Below, one piece after another: positions 45,129 to 53,970 of a stretch of 64,000 bases of DNA. Every line of letters begins with the position of its first letter. Within the stretch, counting starts at the first letter, position 1. The position numbers and the translations under genes are program-made. The stretch is taken from assembly GCF_009193295.2 (NCBI RefSeq), contig NZ_CP059973.1, forward strand, positions 2,356,001 through 2,420,000, in the 5' to 3' direction. The DNA comes from Bacteroides luhongzhouii. Lineage in GTDB: Bacteria > Bacteroidota > Bacteroidia > Bacteroidales > Bacteroidaceae. Under the pieces are notes generated by a model that did not search any database, was not told where the DNA came from, and worked only from the letters and a program-made list of their open reading frames with translations.

Positions 45129-45267
45129 TATTATCCATCTGACAGGCAATTGCTGGTTCTGTTTAATTTTTTTTTGGTGTGTGTTTGAATAACCATACTT
45201 AAAATGATTTGTTTTGGTTATGAATCAAAATTGTGGTAGTTTGATCCATTTAAAAAAATGTTTTTGA

Positions 45268-45358
45268 CCTTCACAAGTGTCACAGGCTCATAAGTTATAG
45301 TGTGACAGGTGTTTACTGTGATTTAAGCTTCTCTTTTTAATCCTTCACATGTTTCACA
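45268..45358. repeat. Two CCTTCACA-type direct repeats
   Basis: A 17-bp motif occurs at 45268-45284 and 45342-45358 with 15 of 17 positions the same (CCTTCACA-x-GT-x-TCACA). An inverse partial copy (TGTGACAGGTGT) lies between them at 45301-45312. They may be regulator sites or relics. Confidence 0.45.
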
Positions 45359-45485
45359 CTGCGTCCCTTACTTTTTGAGAAAGAAGCCTAAGTTAAAACA
45401 AAAGATTAGATGTGTTTTTCGTATGGGAGGATATCAGAAGACGAATATGCTTGAATATTGGATTGAAATAGCCTACATAGATATT

Positions 45486-45615
45486 GGCCGAATGGAGTTG
45501 ACCATTCAGCCAACTGTAGTCGTCTAAGCAGCCAACTATATTTGACCAAGTAGCCGACTTGAGTTGTCTATCAATAGAATATCAAAGTTGTCATATAGAG
45601 CCGACATTATATAGT
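45486..45615. repeat. Degenerate 22-bp tandem repeat array
   Basis: Units starting at 45486, 45508, 45530 and 45552 are exactly 22 bp apart and align as AGCCrACT, a 2-bp spacer, then AGTTGtC or close variants. Two weaker units follow at about 45577 and 45599. The period is not a multiple of three, and all frames are interrupted, so it is non-coding. Each unit is weakly self-complementary (AGCCAACT against AGTTG). Confidence 0.6.
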
Positions 45616-45913
45616 GTTAAACCATATACCTTATTTACGGTTATGGTTTGATTCCGTACCGGCATGAATTTATTTTAATTTTAAGAATGTGATTGCCCTA
45701 AATCAAATCCCCCAAGTTTTCGAACTGATCCTAATTGCTTTCTCGTTTCCGGTAGCCGTATTTGTAAAGCAAGAAAGCATTTGCCGCACCGTCAATGAGC
45801 TACTACACAGTGCTTCTGTTCTGATTTTCTTTCTTTATTTTGCCACTTTCTGCTTCTAACCTTTTGGGCAGAATGAAAGGAGTATGCGGTTGTAAGTTAC
45901 TTTTCTGCTTTAT

Positions 45914-45946
45914 TTTGGCATTATTTATATTAATTCACTATATTTG
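45914..45946 (+). promoter_or_regulatory. Promoter for the decayed XRE gene and HTCS-like regulator
   Basis: TTTG (45914-45917) and TATATTTG (45939-45946), spaced by 21 bp, are a full match to the Bacteroides consensus. Transcription would begin near 45953, 65 bp before the broken XRE gene, and could continue into the regulator at 46521. Confidence 0.6.
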
Positions 45947-46017
45947 CTTCGGATTATTTTGATAAATAGATGTTTGCTTCCTTCATTTCGGTGGTATAAT
46001 TAGAGATTACATTGATA

Positions 46018-46510
46018 ATGCAAAAGATTATGGCGAAAGATTTGATATATTTCTCAAGGAGCCTGATATTTATCCGGAAATATGTAAATGTGACACAGGT
46101 AGGACTAGCTGAAAAGTTAGGAATTAAGGCGAATACAATTTCCAATTATGAGAAAAAAGTGACGGCTTCGGACTTCGGGTTGCTTGTAAAACTATGTAAT
46201 TTTTTTGTTTTCCTACCGATATGATGCTGAATACTTTGCTCTCTCCCGCCGATTGGGAAGCGCAGCCGGACTGGTTGAAAAATATCCGCCGGAACTTTAA
46301 TTTAAATGATAGTGATGCACCGTAAATTGCTTTAGAGGCAGTTTCCCAATGGATAGTGAGCATATTTAACCAATGGTTGCTCAATGGTTGCTCGAACTGT
46401 TCGAATACGAAGATGAGAAAATAATGGAATTGGACCGTCATATCGGATGGTTGGAATATAAGATCGAATTACTACTCCAGAAGGAGGGGAAAAAACGATT
46501 TGTAATATAA
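46018..46510 (+). pseudogene. Decayed XRE-family helix-turn-helix regulator
   Basis: Three pieces in different frames form one ancestral ~160-residue protein. Piece 1 (from ATG 46018) is an XRE helix-turn-helix: TQVGLAEKLGIKANTISNYE. A frameshift in the T-run near 46199-46210 moves to piece 2 (MMLNTLLSPADWEAQPDWLKN), which ends at TAA 46323. Piece 3 (LELFEYEDEKIMELDRHIG, a coiled-coil tail) ends at 46510. It is put out of frame by an exact 11-bp tandem duplication, CAATGGTTGCT at 46371-46381 and 46382-46392. It ends 10 bp before the HTCS-like gene, so it may once have been part of its control. Confidence 0.75.
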
Positions 46511-46520
46511 AGAAAGTACG

Positions 46521-49500
46521 ATGAAAATACATCTGATTTTATTTTTTATAACACTGGCTGTCTCATTGACTGTCCGTGCAGATAAAGAGAACGAAAACTA
46601 TTTTTTCCGGACCGTGAATTATCAGCAAGGACTCTCCAATAGTGCCGTATTAAGTATTTTCCAAGATAACGAAGGATTGATGTGGTTTGGAACGTATGAC
46701 GGTGCGAATTGTTATGACGGAGAAAACATGGAAGTATTCCGCTCCGACTTTTCCGAGCAGAAAACATTGAGCAATAATATTGTGCACTCTATTCAACAGG
46801 CGGATAGCAGTTGCTTGTGGATGACCACGCATTCGGGAGCCAACCGCTTTTCAAAAGACTCTCGGCAGATCATTAACAATTACGATTTCGGAGGAGACTT
46901 TGTCATTCATTCCAATCAGAAAGGGAATACTTGGGTGTTGGGCTACGGATGGATTTCTTATTATAATACGTTTCACCATCGTTTTGTTAACATTCCGATG
47001 CCGGACATCCATATGCTGAAAGTCGATGTCAGGGCGTTTGTCACTGATGAAGGTGATTTGTATCTTTTCCCCTATGAAAGTGGTGACCTGTATCGTTTCT
47101 CATTGAGCGCTTTCGATCAGGATACTCTGTCCACCCAACTTACCACCGTTCCTTCCCATTTTCATCAGAAGCGGATAGAATATGTATGCTACCAGAATGG
47201 CGTGTTTTGCTTTTATGACTCCGACTATGATCTTTTCGTGTACGATATTTCAAGAAAGTCCAAGATTTATATTCGGAATATTGGTGAACTGGTTCGGAAG
47301 TATGGGCTTATCACCGGCATTGTGCCTTTTTATGAAGACATTATTTTAGCTTTCCATACCAACGGACTGATGCGTTTGTGTCTTTCCCAGCGATATGCGG
47401 AAGAAGTGATTGACCGGAATATGCGGATTTTTGGCATCTATAATGATCCCCGGCAGGGAGTTTTGTGGGTGGGAACCGATGGGCAAGGAGCGGTGATGTA
47501 TTCGCGGAAATACACCATTGCCACCAATCTGATGTTGAGCAGCTTCTCTCCCAATTTAACTCGGCAGGTAAGGGCAATTATGACGGATAAACAGGGCGGC
47601 CTTTGGGTGGGAACCAAAGGAAACGGTCTGCTTCATGTGAAAAATTATCGTGACGGAGTGCGGGCGTCCGATGTAGAGGTCTATTCGTTGGACGGAAAAC
47701 AGCCTGCGGTATCTTACGTGAGGCCGGAACGAGAATTGCGAATCTATGCTATGCGGGAGAGCCGTTATAGAAACGGATTCTGGGTGGGAGCCGCTTCTCC
47801 GGGTTTGTGTTATTATTCATTCGGCGACGGTCAACTTCATTCTTTGGCGGGAACTGATGCCGGAGTTCCGGTGGAGGGCGGTAATGAAGTACATTCCATC
47901 GTTGAAGAGAATGACAGTGTACTCTATCTTGCCACTTCGGGCGAAGGGCTTTGTAAGGTAGTGCTCGACAACGGGCATGGACAGCTTCGGATAAAGTCAT
48001 TGAAACATTACAAATTCTACTACGAGCAACAGGAACTTAATCTCTATTATAGTATGGTGCCCCAAGGAGATTCCTTGCTGTGGCTGGGCAGTCAGCAGAG
48101 GGGATTGGTGCGTTTCAACCGGAAGACGGAAGAATATCAAGTCTTCTCTTTGAGCGAGATGCTGCACAAATCCGTGGATGATGTGCTGTGTTTACATTGG
48201 CGTCGTGGAGAGTTGTGGGTAGGCACTACTGCCGGTCTGGTGCGTGTCACTTTCAAGGAGAACAGGTTGGAACCCGTTCATGTCGGACGCGAGCAAGGAT
48301 TGCTCAACGATATGATACACAGTATTTTGGAAGATGCCAACGGGCTTCTTTGGCTGGGGACGAACCGCGGTCTTATCAAGTTCAATCCGGACAATTTCTT
48401 TTCGCACGCTTATTATTATAGTGGCGGCATACAAATCGGAGAATTTAGCGACGATGCCTATTATCGCTGTCCTTACACTGGAAATCTTTTTTTCGGAGGA
48501 ATCGACGGGCTACTCTATATGAACAAGAATGTGCCTTCCGCTCCGGAATATTATCCGGAGGTTTTGTTGCGCAAGTTAGTGATTGAGAAAACATTCGTTA
48601 ATTTACAGGATCACTATTTGCCGGACAGGAAAGGGTTGCAGATGAAAGGGGCGAAGGTGTCTTTTTCTCTTTCTTTTGTCGTGCCGGATTATACGAGTGA
48701 CGGAGATGTAGAATACTCTTATATGCTTGAGGGGTATGATCGGGATTGGGGAGCATTTAGCAGTGTCAATGAGGCCTCTTATTTTAGTGTGCCTTCGGGC
48801 AATTATCTCTTTAAAGTGCGTTATAAGAAAGATGTGTTTGCTACCGAATACAAAACGTTTACTATTCCCATTTATATTCTTCCTCCTTGGTATAGGACGG
48901 TTTATGCATATATTGTTTATTTGTTGATCGGGCTTGTGCTCGCGGTATATGTTATTCACTTATTTCTCAAATATTTTCGTCATGAACGTATGATGCAGGA
49001 GTTGCTGGAGTGCGAAAGCCGTAACGCTTCATTAGTGGTAGATAGCTACAAGGAACGCGAGGTGCTCGATAACTGTACGCTCATTTACCAAGCTTGCGAC
49101 CAGTTGAACGACAAGACACTTTCACCGGATCAGTATGCTGATAAAGTAGGTCAGATACGTGAGGCTGTTATGGCTTTGCTATTCGGGTGCGGGATTGGCG
49201 ACGAGTGTTTTCGGCTATTGTCATCTCTACAATTCTTTGTTACAGGGCGACTGTCTCTTTCCCAGCTGGTGGAAGAAGTGCTTCAGATACTCGAAAAGGA
49301 AGGGCACAATGTCTCTTCCATCCGTCCGGATATTCCGGTGGATTTCACATTTCCTGTTTATAAGAATGCGTTGCGCTGTATTCTCTATTTCTGTGGTCTC
49401 TACTTGGCCGACAGGAATACCTGTGCGGTTTCGGTCAGTATGGAAGAAGACGAAAACCGGATGATGTTAACTTTCTTTTCTTCGGATGATACGGTAGAGG

Positions 49501-50486
49501 GGCTATATAAGATATTGACCGAACCGGAATTATTGCCGATGAAAGGGAAAGATTCGGATGACCGGTTCCGTATTCGGACGATGCAACGTTTTGTGTTTTC
49601 GGCATTGAAACAGCAGAACTGCACACTCCGTTGTGTGATGGATGAAGCATCGGGCGGTCACCGGCTGACGATCACTTTTGAACCGGTGACTATCGCCACG
49701 CAGGATGGGATGAAGAAAACCGTTTTATTGCTGGAAGACCGTGAAGAGATCGTATGGCTCATTAGTGCTTTGCTTTCCGATGAGTATGACGTTCGTCCAG
49801 TGCGAAGCGTGCAGCTGGCGTTTGATGAGATGCACACTTCACCCCCTGTCTTGTTTCTGGTGGATATGCAGATGTATGCGGATGTTGAAAGTACGTTTAT
49901 GAAATATGTCGACAAGAACCGTTCACTACTTTCGAAGACTGCCTTTATTCCGATGTTGACTTGGAAGGTTAGTACAGCCATGCAACGGGAGCTGATTCAG
50001 TGGGCAGATTCTTATCTGGTTCTTCCTTATGACATACCGTTCTTGAAAGAAACCATTCAGAAGGTAATCTATGGTAAACGGGAGGCTAAACAGGTGTATT
50101 TGGAAGAGTTGGAAGGTTGGACGAACTCCATTGTTTGCACCACTGCCGAGCAAGCGGATTTCGTCCGGAAGTTTCTGCAAGTGGTTGAGCGGAATTTGGA
50201 CCGGGAAGATCTGGGTTCTACGTTCATCGCAGAACAGATGCTGATGAGTTCTCGCCAATTTTGTCGGAAACTCAAAGAAATATCCGGAATGACTCCAAGT
50301 GATTTGATTAAAGACTACCGGATGGAAAAAGCTGTTCGTTTGCTGCAGAATAAAGAATTGTCTATACAAGATGTCATTTCTGATGTCGGCATTTCTAGCC
50401 GCGCTTATTTCTATAAAGAGTTCACGCGTAAGTTTGGCGTGACACCAAAGGTTTACAGGGAGACTCATTTGAAGAACGAAGAGTAA
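46521..50486 (+). CDS. HTCS-like PUL regulator: Reg_prop sensor, degenerate kinase core, receiver, AraC domain
   Basis: This is a 1321-residue protein. A signal peptide is followed by beta-propeller repeats (SIFQDNEGLMWFGT, IMTDKQGGLWVGT, ILEDANGLLWLGT) and a Y_Y_Y domain to about residue 785. A membrane helix lies at about 793-817. Residues 820-1060 replace the kinase core: no phospho-accepting His box and no N- or G-box is visible. A receiver-like domain (about 1064-1185) keeps Asp1115 in LFLVDMQM but has LPYD where KPF is expected. The C-terminal HTH_18 (about 1215-1310) has SIQDVISDVGISSRAYFYKEFTRKFG. It most likely senses a glycan and activates the SusC operon that follows, by a mechanism not needing normal phosphotransfer. 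Confidence 0.88.
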   Translation: MKIHLILFFITLAVSLTVRADKENENYFFRTVNYQQGLSNSAVLSIFQDNEGLMWFGTYDGANCYDGENMEVFRSDFSEQKTLSNNIVHSIQQADSSCLWMTTHSGANRFSKDSRQIINNYDFGGDFVIHSNQKGNTWVLGYGWISYYNTFHHRFVNIPMPDIHMLKVDVRAFVTDEGDLYLFPYESGDLYRFSLSAFDQDTLSTQLTTVPSHFHQKRIEYVCYQNGVFCFYDSDYDLFVYDISRKSKIYIRNIGELVRKYGLITGIVPFYEDIILAFHTNGLMRLCLSQRYAEEVIDRNMRIFGIYNDPRQGVLWVGTDGQGAVMYSRKYTIATNLMLSSFSPNLTRQVRAIMTDKQGGLWVGTKGNGLLHVKNYRDGVRASDVEVYSLDGKQPAVSYVRPERELRIYAMRESRYRNGFWVGAASPGLCYYSFGDGQLHSLAGTDAGVPVEGGNEVHSIVEENDSVLYLATSGEGLCKVVLDNGHGQLRIKSLKHYKFYYEQQELNLYYSMVPQGDSLLWLGSQQRGLVRFNRKTEEYQVFSLSEMLHKSVDDVLCLHWRRGELWVGTTAGLVRVTFKENRLEPVHVGREQGLLNDMIHSILEDANGLLWLGTNRGLIKFNPDNFFSHAYYYSGGIQIGEFSDDAYYRCPYTGNLFFGGIDGLLYMNKNVPSAPEYYPEVLLRKLVIEKTFVNLQDHYLPDRKGLQMKGAKVSFSLSFVVPDYTSDGDVEYSYMLEGYDRDWGAFSSVNEASYFSVPSGNYLFKVRYKKDVFATEYKTFTIPIYILPPWYRTVYAYIVYLLIGLVLAVYVIHLFLKYFRHERMMQELLECESRNASLVVDSYKEREVLDNCTLIYQACDQLNDKTLSPDQYADKVGQIREAVMALLFGCGIGDECFRLLSSLQFFVTGRLSLSQLVEEVLQILEKEGHNVSSIRPDIPVDFTFPVYKNALRCILYFCGLYLADRNTCAVSVSMEEDENRMMLTFFSSDDTVEGLYKILTEPELLPMKGKDSDDRFRIRTMQRFVFSALKQQNCTLRCVMDEASGGHRLTITFEPVTIATQDGMKKTVLLLEDREEIVWLISALLSDEYDVRPVRSVQLAFDEMHTSPPVLFLVDMQMYADVESTFMKYVDKNRSLLSKTAFIPMLTWKVSTAMQRELIQWADSYLVLPYDIPFLKETIQKVIYGKREAKQVYLEELEGWTNSIVCTTAEQADFVRKFLQVVERNLDREDLGSTFIAEQMLMSSRQFCRKLKEISGMTPSDLIKDYRMEKAVRLLQNKELSIQDVISDVGISSRAYFYKEFTRKFGVTPKVYRETHLKNEE

Positions 50487-50800
50487 AATTTTTATTATTT
50501 GTACATACTGGCGAGTATGTTTGAACATAATGTTGCGGGCGATAAATTGATCTATGCTGAACTATGCTGTTTTCCTAATGTTACAAGTTGTACTCTCCTT
50601 TTTCGATTTAATTATGTATTGTGTTGATTATTAGGCTTCTGATTTGTACTCTAAATGACCGGATGTACTTCAAACAGACATTTTTTTCTTCCCTTTGTTT
50701 TTGGCGTGTAGGAGTATTTCATTTCTTTTTGAATCCCGTTATTTTGCTGTCGTACAATTATTACATTTGATAACCTTATTATTAATTTAAAACAAGTAGT
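50487..50800. other. Regulatory region of the SusC/GH92 locus
   Basis: These 314 bp hold no gene. A small hairpin (ACATACT/AGTATGT at 50503-50520) follows the regulator. Repeats of TTGTACTCT occur at 50588-50596 and 50644-50652, with a related ATGTACTT at 50663-50670. The -7 element TACATTTG is at 50762-50769. The repeats are candidate sites for the AraC-type domain. Confidence 0.5.
50762..50769 (+). promoter_or_regulatory. Promoter -7 element of the SusC/GH92 operon
   Basis: TACATTTG is an exact TAnnTTTG match 31 bp upstream of the SusC ATG. A TTTG at 50743-50746 is spaced by 15 bp, shorter than ideal for a -33 box, as is common where an activator assists. Confidence 0.55.
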
Positions 50801-53800
50801 ATGAATTTGTTTGAAATGAAAAAACATCGCATCAGGTCTTTGTGGCTGCTGCTATTATTGCTTACGTGTAGTGTAACAATGCGTGCGCAGGGCGGTTCGG
50901 TCACAGGACGTATCTCGGATGAGAAAGGAGAAATGCTCATTGGAGTTAGTGTACAGGAGAAAGGAACGACGAACGGTACCATTACCGATACAAATGGGCA
51001 GTACACTTTAAAATTGTCAGCAGGGAATCCTGTTTTAGTAATCTCTTATATAGGATATAAACCACAGGAGGTTAAAGTTGGCAAACAGAAAGTGGTGGAT
51101 ATTGTTTTGGTAGAAGATGTATCGTCGCTGGATGAGGTGGTAGTGGTAGGTTACGGTAATCAACGTAAAGTGTCTGTTGTTGGTGCACAGTCTTCATTGG
51201 ATGCTTCAGCTATCAAAATGCCTGCTGCCAAATTATCTTCAGCTATTTCCGGACGTATTGCCGGTGTAGTTGCTGTGCAGCGCAGTGGTGAACCGGGACA
51301 TGACGAGTCGGATATCTGGATTCGTGGTATTTCTACATTAGTTAAAAATGGGCAGAGTTCTAGTCCGTTGGTACTTGTGGACGGTGTAGAACGTAGTTTC
51401 AATAATATTGATCCGGAAGACATTGAATCATTTACTGTGTTGAAAGATGCTTCTGCTACTGCCGTGTATGGTGTGCGTGGTGCTAATGGTGTGGTAATTG
51501 TAAAGACAAAACCCGGACACATCAGTAAACCGACATTTAGCGTGGATTATTATGAAAGTCTCACCCGCATGACTAAAAAGGTGGATATGGCCGATGCTTA
51601 TACTTACATGGAAGCGCGCAACGAAGCACAAATGAATAAGAATAATACCATTGCTTATTCTCAAGCGTATATCGATGCTACGAAGAAATCGAACGGCTTG
51701 TTACCGAATGATAATCCTCGTTTGTATAATCCGTATCTGTATCCGGCCGTAGATTGGGCAAACGAATTATTCAACGATTGGGGACACAATCGCCGTGCCA
51801 ACATCAATATTCGTGGTGGTGCGCCGAAGGCAAGCTATTATGCTTCATTGAGCTATTATGGCGAAAACGGTATGACACGTAACTTCAAGCTGGAGAATTA
51901 TAATACGTCGATGAAGTATGAACGATACAACTTTACTTCAAACTTAAATTTGAAGCCTACAACAAAGACGGCTATTGACTTAGGATTTTTCGGCTATTTG
52001 GGACAGGGACACTATCCACAAAGCAGCGCTGCATCCTTATATGCCTCTTGTATGGATGTCAATCCGGTTATTTATCCGATGGTATTGCCCAATGGAATGA
52101 TTCCGGGCATCAATACGCAGCAGAAATTCAATCCTTATGGTAAGTTGGCTCGTGGAGGTTATTATGATGAATTCAGCACTCAGTTGAACTCAAATGTACG
52201 TGTAAAGCAGGATTTGGACTTCTGGAAATGGAGCAAAGGACTTTCTGCTTCTGCAATGATAGCGTTCGACACCTATAATTCACGTCGTAGAAACTACAAC
52301 CGTAGCGAACCAATGTATAAGTTTAAAGGAGCTACAGACGAAAACGGGCTTTGGATTGAAGATACCTTATTTGATGCAGAAACAGGGGAATATTTGTATG
52401 ACGTATTGGGTGAAGCAGACGGAAACTTGACGCTTGACATTCCTACTCATTCGAGCAACCGCACCGTTTATACGGAGGCTTCTTTAAATTATGAACGCGA
52501 TTTCGGTGCACATCGTGTAAGTGCTTTGTTGCTTTATAACCAGAAAATATACTGGGATTTAAATGCTTCTGATGTCATTGGAGGCATGGCTTACAAGCAG
52601 CGTGGTTTTGCCGGACGTGCTACCTATTCTTGGAATGACCGTTATTTTGCTGAATTCAATTTAGGTATTAATGGTTCGGAAAACTTCACCCCAGGTAATC
52701 GCTACGGTACTTTTCCCGCATTCGGTTTGGGTTGGGCAGTTTCTAATGAGCCATTTTGGGAATCGTTACGCAAATATATATCATTCTTGAAATTCCGTTA
52801 TACACATGGTTGGGTAGGTAGTGATACGGCTACAGGACGTCGTTTTATGTATCAAGGTGTATTTGGAGGTTTACGTGGCACTTGGTTTGGTACCTCGCAT
52901 AGTGGTGCCAGCGGTTATGGCGAAGAAAAGTATGGTGTGAATGTCACTTGGTCTAAATCATGCAAGCAGGATTTGGGTATCGATCTGAAATTACTAAACG
53001 ACAACCTTTCATTTGTTATTGACTTCTTTAAGGAACGCCGTGATAATATCTTCTTACAGCGAAGCACTGTGCCGAGCTATGCAGGATGGATTGAGAATCC
53101 TTATGCCAATTTGGGGGTTGTAGAGAATAAGGGGGTTGAAATTGCGCTGGACTATACGCAGAAGATTGGTAAAAACGCCTTCCTTACCGTACGTGGTAAT
53201 ATGACCTTCAACAAAGATAAGATTATAGAAAACGATCAGCCGCCTGTAGACTATCCATGGATGGAAACTCGTGGAACAAACGTGAATGCTATTTGGGGAT
53301 ATATTGCTGATGGACTATTTACCAGTCAGGACGAGATTGACGACCATGCCAAACAGTTTGGTACGGTTCATGTGGGTGATATTAAATATCGCGACTTGAA
53401 TGATGACGGTGTGATTGACGATTACGATAAAACGGTAATTGGCCGTGGGGACGTTCCGAGAATTTATTACGGATTCGGAGCAGATTTGCAAGTTGGTAAC
53501 TTCTCTTTCAGTGCTTTGTTCCAAGGAAACGCACAGGCTGACCGCTATTTGGACGGCATTTCTATAAAACCATTCTGGGATGATGAAGGACGCGACAACG
53601 TATTTGCAAATATTACCGACCGTTGGAGTGCGGACAATCCTACTAATCAAGACGTGTTCTATCCTCGTTTATCAGTGGGTAGCGACGGTAACAACAATAA
53701 CGTGAAGCCAAGTTCATGGTGGGTGAAAGATGTCAGTTTCTTGCGTTTGAAGCAAGTTAACATTTCATACACGCTGCCTAAGAAGTGGACAGATCCGCTG

Positions 53801-53950
53801 TTAATTAAGAACGCACAGATCTATCTAATGGGAACCAACCTGCTCACGTTCTCTAAGTTCAAATTGTGGGATCCGGAATTGAATACATCTAACGGTACGG
53901 CTTATCCTAACGTATCAAGTTATTCAATAGGTCTTAAGTTTAATTTTTAA
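50801..53950 (+). CDS. SusC/RagA-family TonB-dependent transporter
   Basis: This is a 1049-residue protein. The start is ATG 50801, or Met6 (50816), before the signal MKKHRIRSLWLLLLLLTCSV. A carboxypeptidase-regulatory-like domain (VTGRISDEKGEMLIGVSV) leads to the plug (LDEVVVVGYGNQRKVSVVGA, then VLVDGVERSFNNIDPEDIES and YGVRGANGVVIV) and the barrel, ending YSIGLKFNF. It imports oligosaccharides with the SusD 20 bp downstream. It leads a seven-gene locus with two GH92, a GH29, a metallopeptidase and a surface lipoprotein. Confidence 0.95.
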   Translation: MNLFEMKKHRIRSLWLLLLLLTCSVTMRAQGGSVTGRISDEKGEMLIGVSVQEKGTTNGTITDTNGQYTLKLSAGNPVLVISYIGYKPQEVKVGKQKVVDIVLVEDVSSLDEVVVVGYGNQRKVSVVGAQSSLDASAIKMPAAKLSSAISGRIAGVVAVQRSGEPGHDESDIWIRGISTLVKNGQSSSPLVLVDGVERSFNNIDPEDIESFTVLKDASATAVYGVRGANGVVIVKTKPGHISKPTFSVDYYESLTRMTKKVDMADAYTYMEARNEAQMNKNNTIAYSQAYIDATKKSNGLLPNDNPRLYNPYLYPAVDWANELFNDWGHNRRANINIRGGAPKASYYASLSYYGENGMTRNFKLENYNTSMKYERYNFTSNLNLKPTTKTAIDLGFFGYLGQGHYPQSSAASLYASCMDVNPVIYPMVLPNGMIPGINTQQKFNPYGKLARGGYYDEFSTQLNSNVRVKQDLDFWKWSKGLSASAMIAFDTYNSRRRNYNRSEPMYKFKGATDENGLWIEDTLFDAETGEYLYDVLGEADGNLTLDIPTHSSNRTVYTEASLNYERDFGAHRVSALLLYNQKIYWDLNASDVIGGMAYKQRGFAGRATYSWNDRYFAEFNLGINGSENFTPGNRYGTFPAFGLGWAVSNEPFWESLRKYISFLKFRYTHGWVGSDTATGRRFMYQGVFGGLRGTWFGTSHSGASGYGEEKYGVNVTWSKSCKQDLGIDLKLLNDNLSFVIDFFKERRDNIFLQRSTVPSYAGWIENPYANLGVVENKGVEIALDYTQKIGKNAFLTVRGNMTFNKDKIIENDQPPVDYPWMETRGTNVNAIWGYIADGLFTSQDEIDDHAKQFGTVHVGDIKYRDLNDDGVIDDYDKTVIGRGDVPRIYYGFGADLQVGNFSFSALFQGNAQADRYLDGISIKPFWDDEGRDNVFANITDRWSADNPTNQDVFYPRLSVGSDGNNNNVKPSSWWVKDVSFLRLKQVNISYTLPKKWTDPLLIKNAQIYLMGTNLLTFSKFKLWDPELNTSNGTAYPNVSSYSIGLKFNF

Positions 53951-53970
53951 CCGAGTCTAAAAAGAAAAGT

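Larger units (their letters stand above)
45129..46017. other. Long non-coding stretch before the HTCS region
   Basis: This ~890 bp has no credible intact gene. It contains CCTTCACA-type repeats (45268-45358), a degenerate 22-bp tandem array (45486-45615), an 8-bp inverted pair AAACCATA/TATGGTTT (45619-45626 and 45642-45649), and a full Bacteroides promoter at 45914-45946. Parts may be remnants of lost genes. No tRNA-like cloverleaf was recognised. Confidence 0.6.

Noticed and set aside
45486..45615. CRISPR array
   Set aside because: Repeats are contiguous at 22 bp with no unique spacers and no cas genes are near.
45129..46017. tRNA or small RNA gene in the long gap
   Set aside because: No cloverleaf or conserved RNA family could be recognised by eye; a covariance-model search would be needed.
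46012..46224. Intact 70-residue XRE regulator
   Set aside because: The downstream fragments continue the same protein in other frames, so this is the first piece of a pseudogene.
50503..50520. Terminator after the HTCS-like gene
   Set aside because: The 7-bp stem lacks a T-run; it is mentioned only as a small hairpin.
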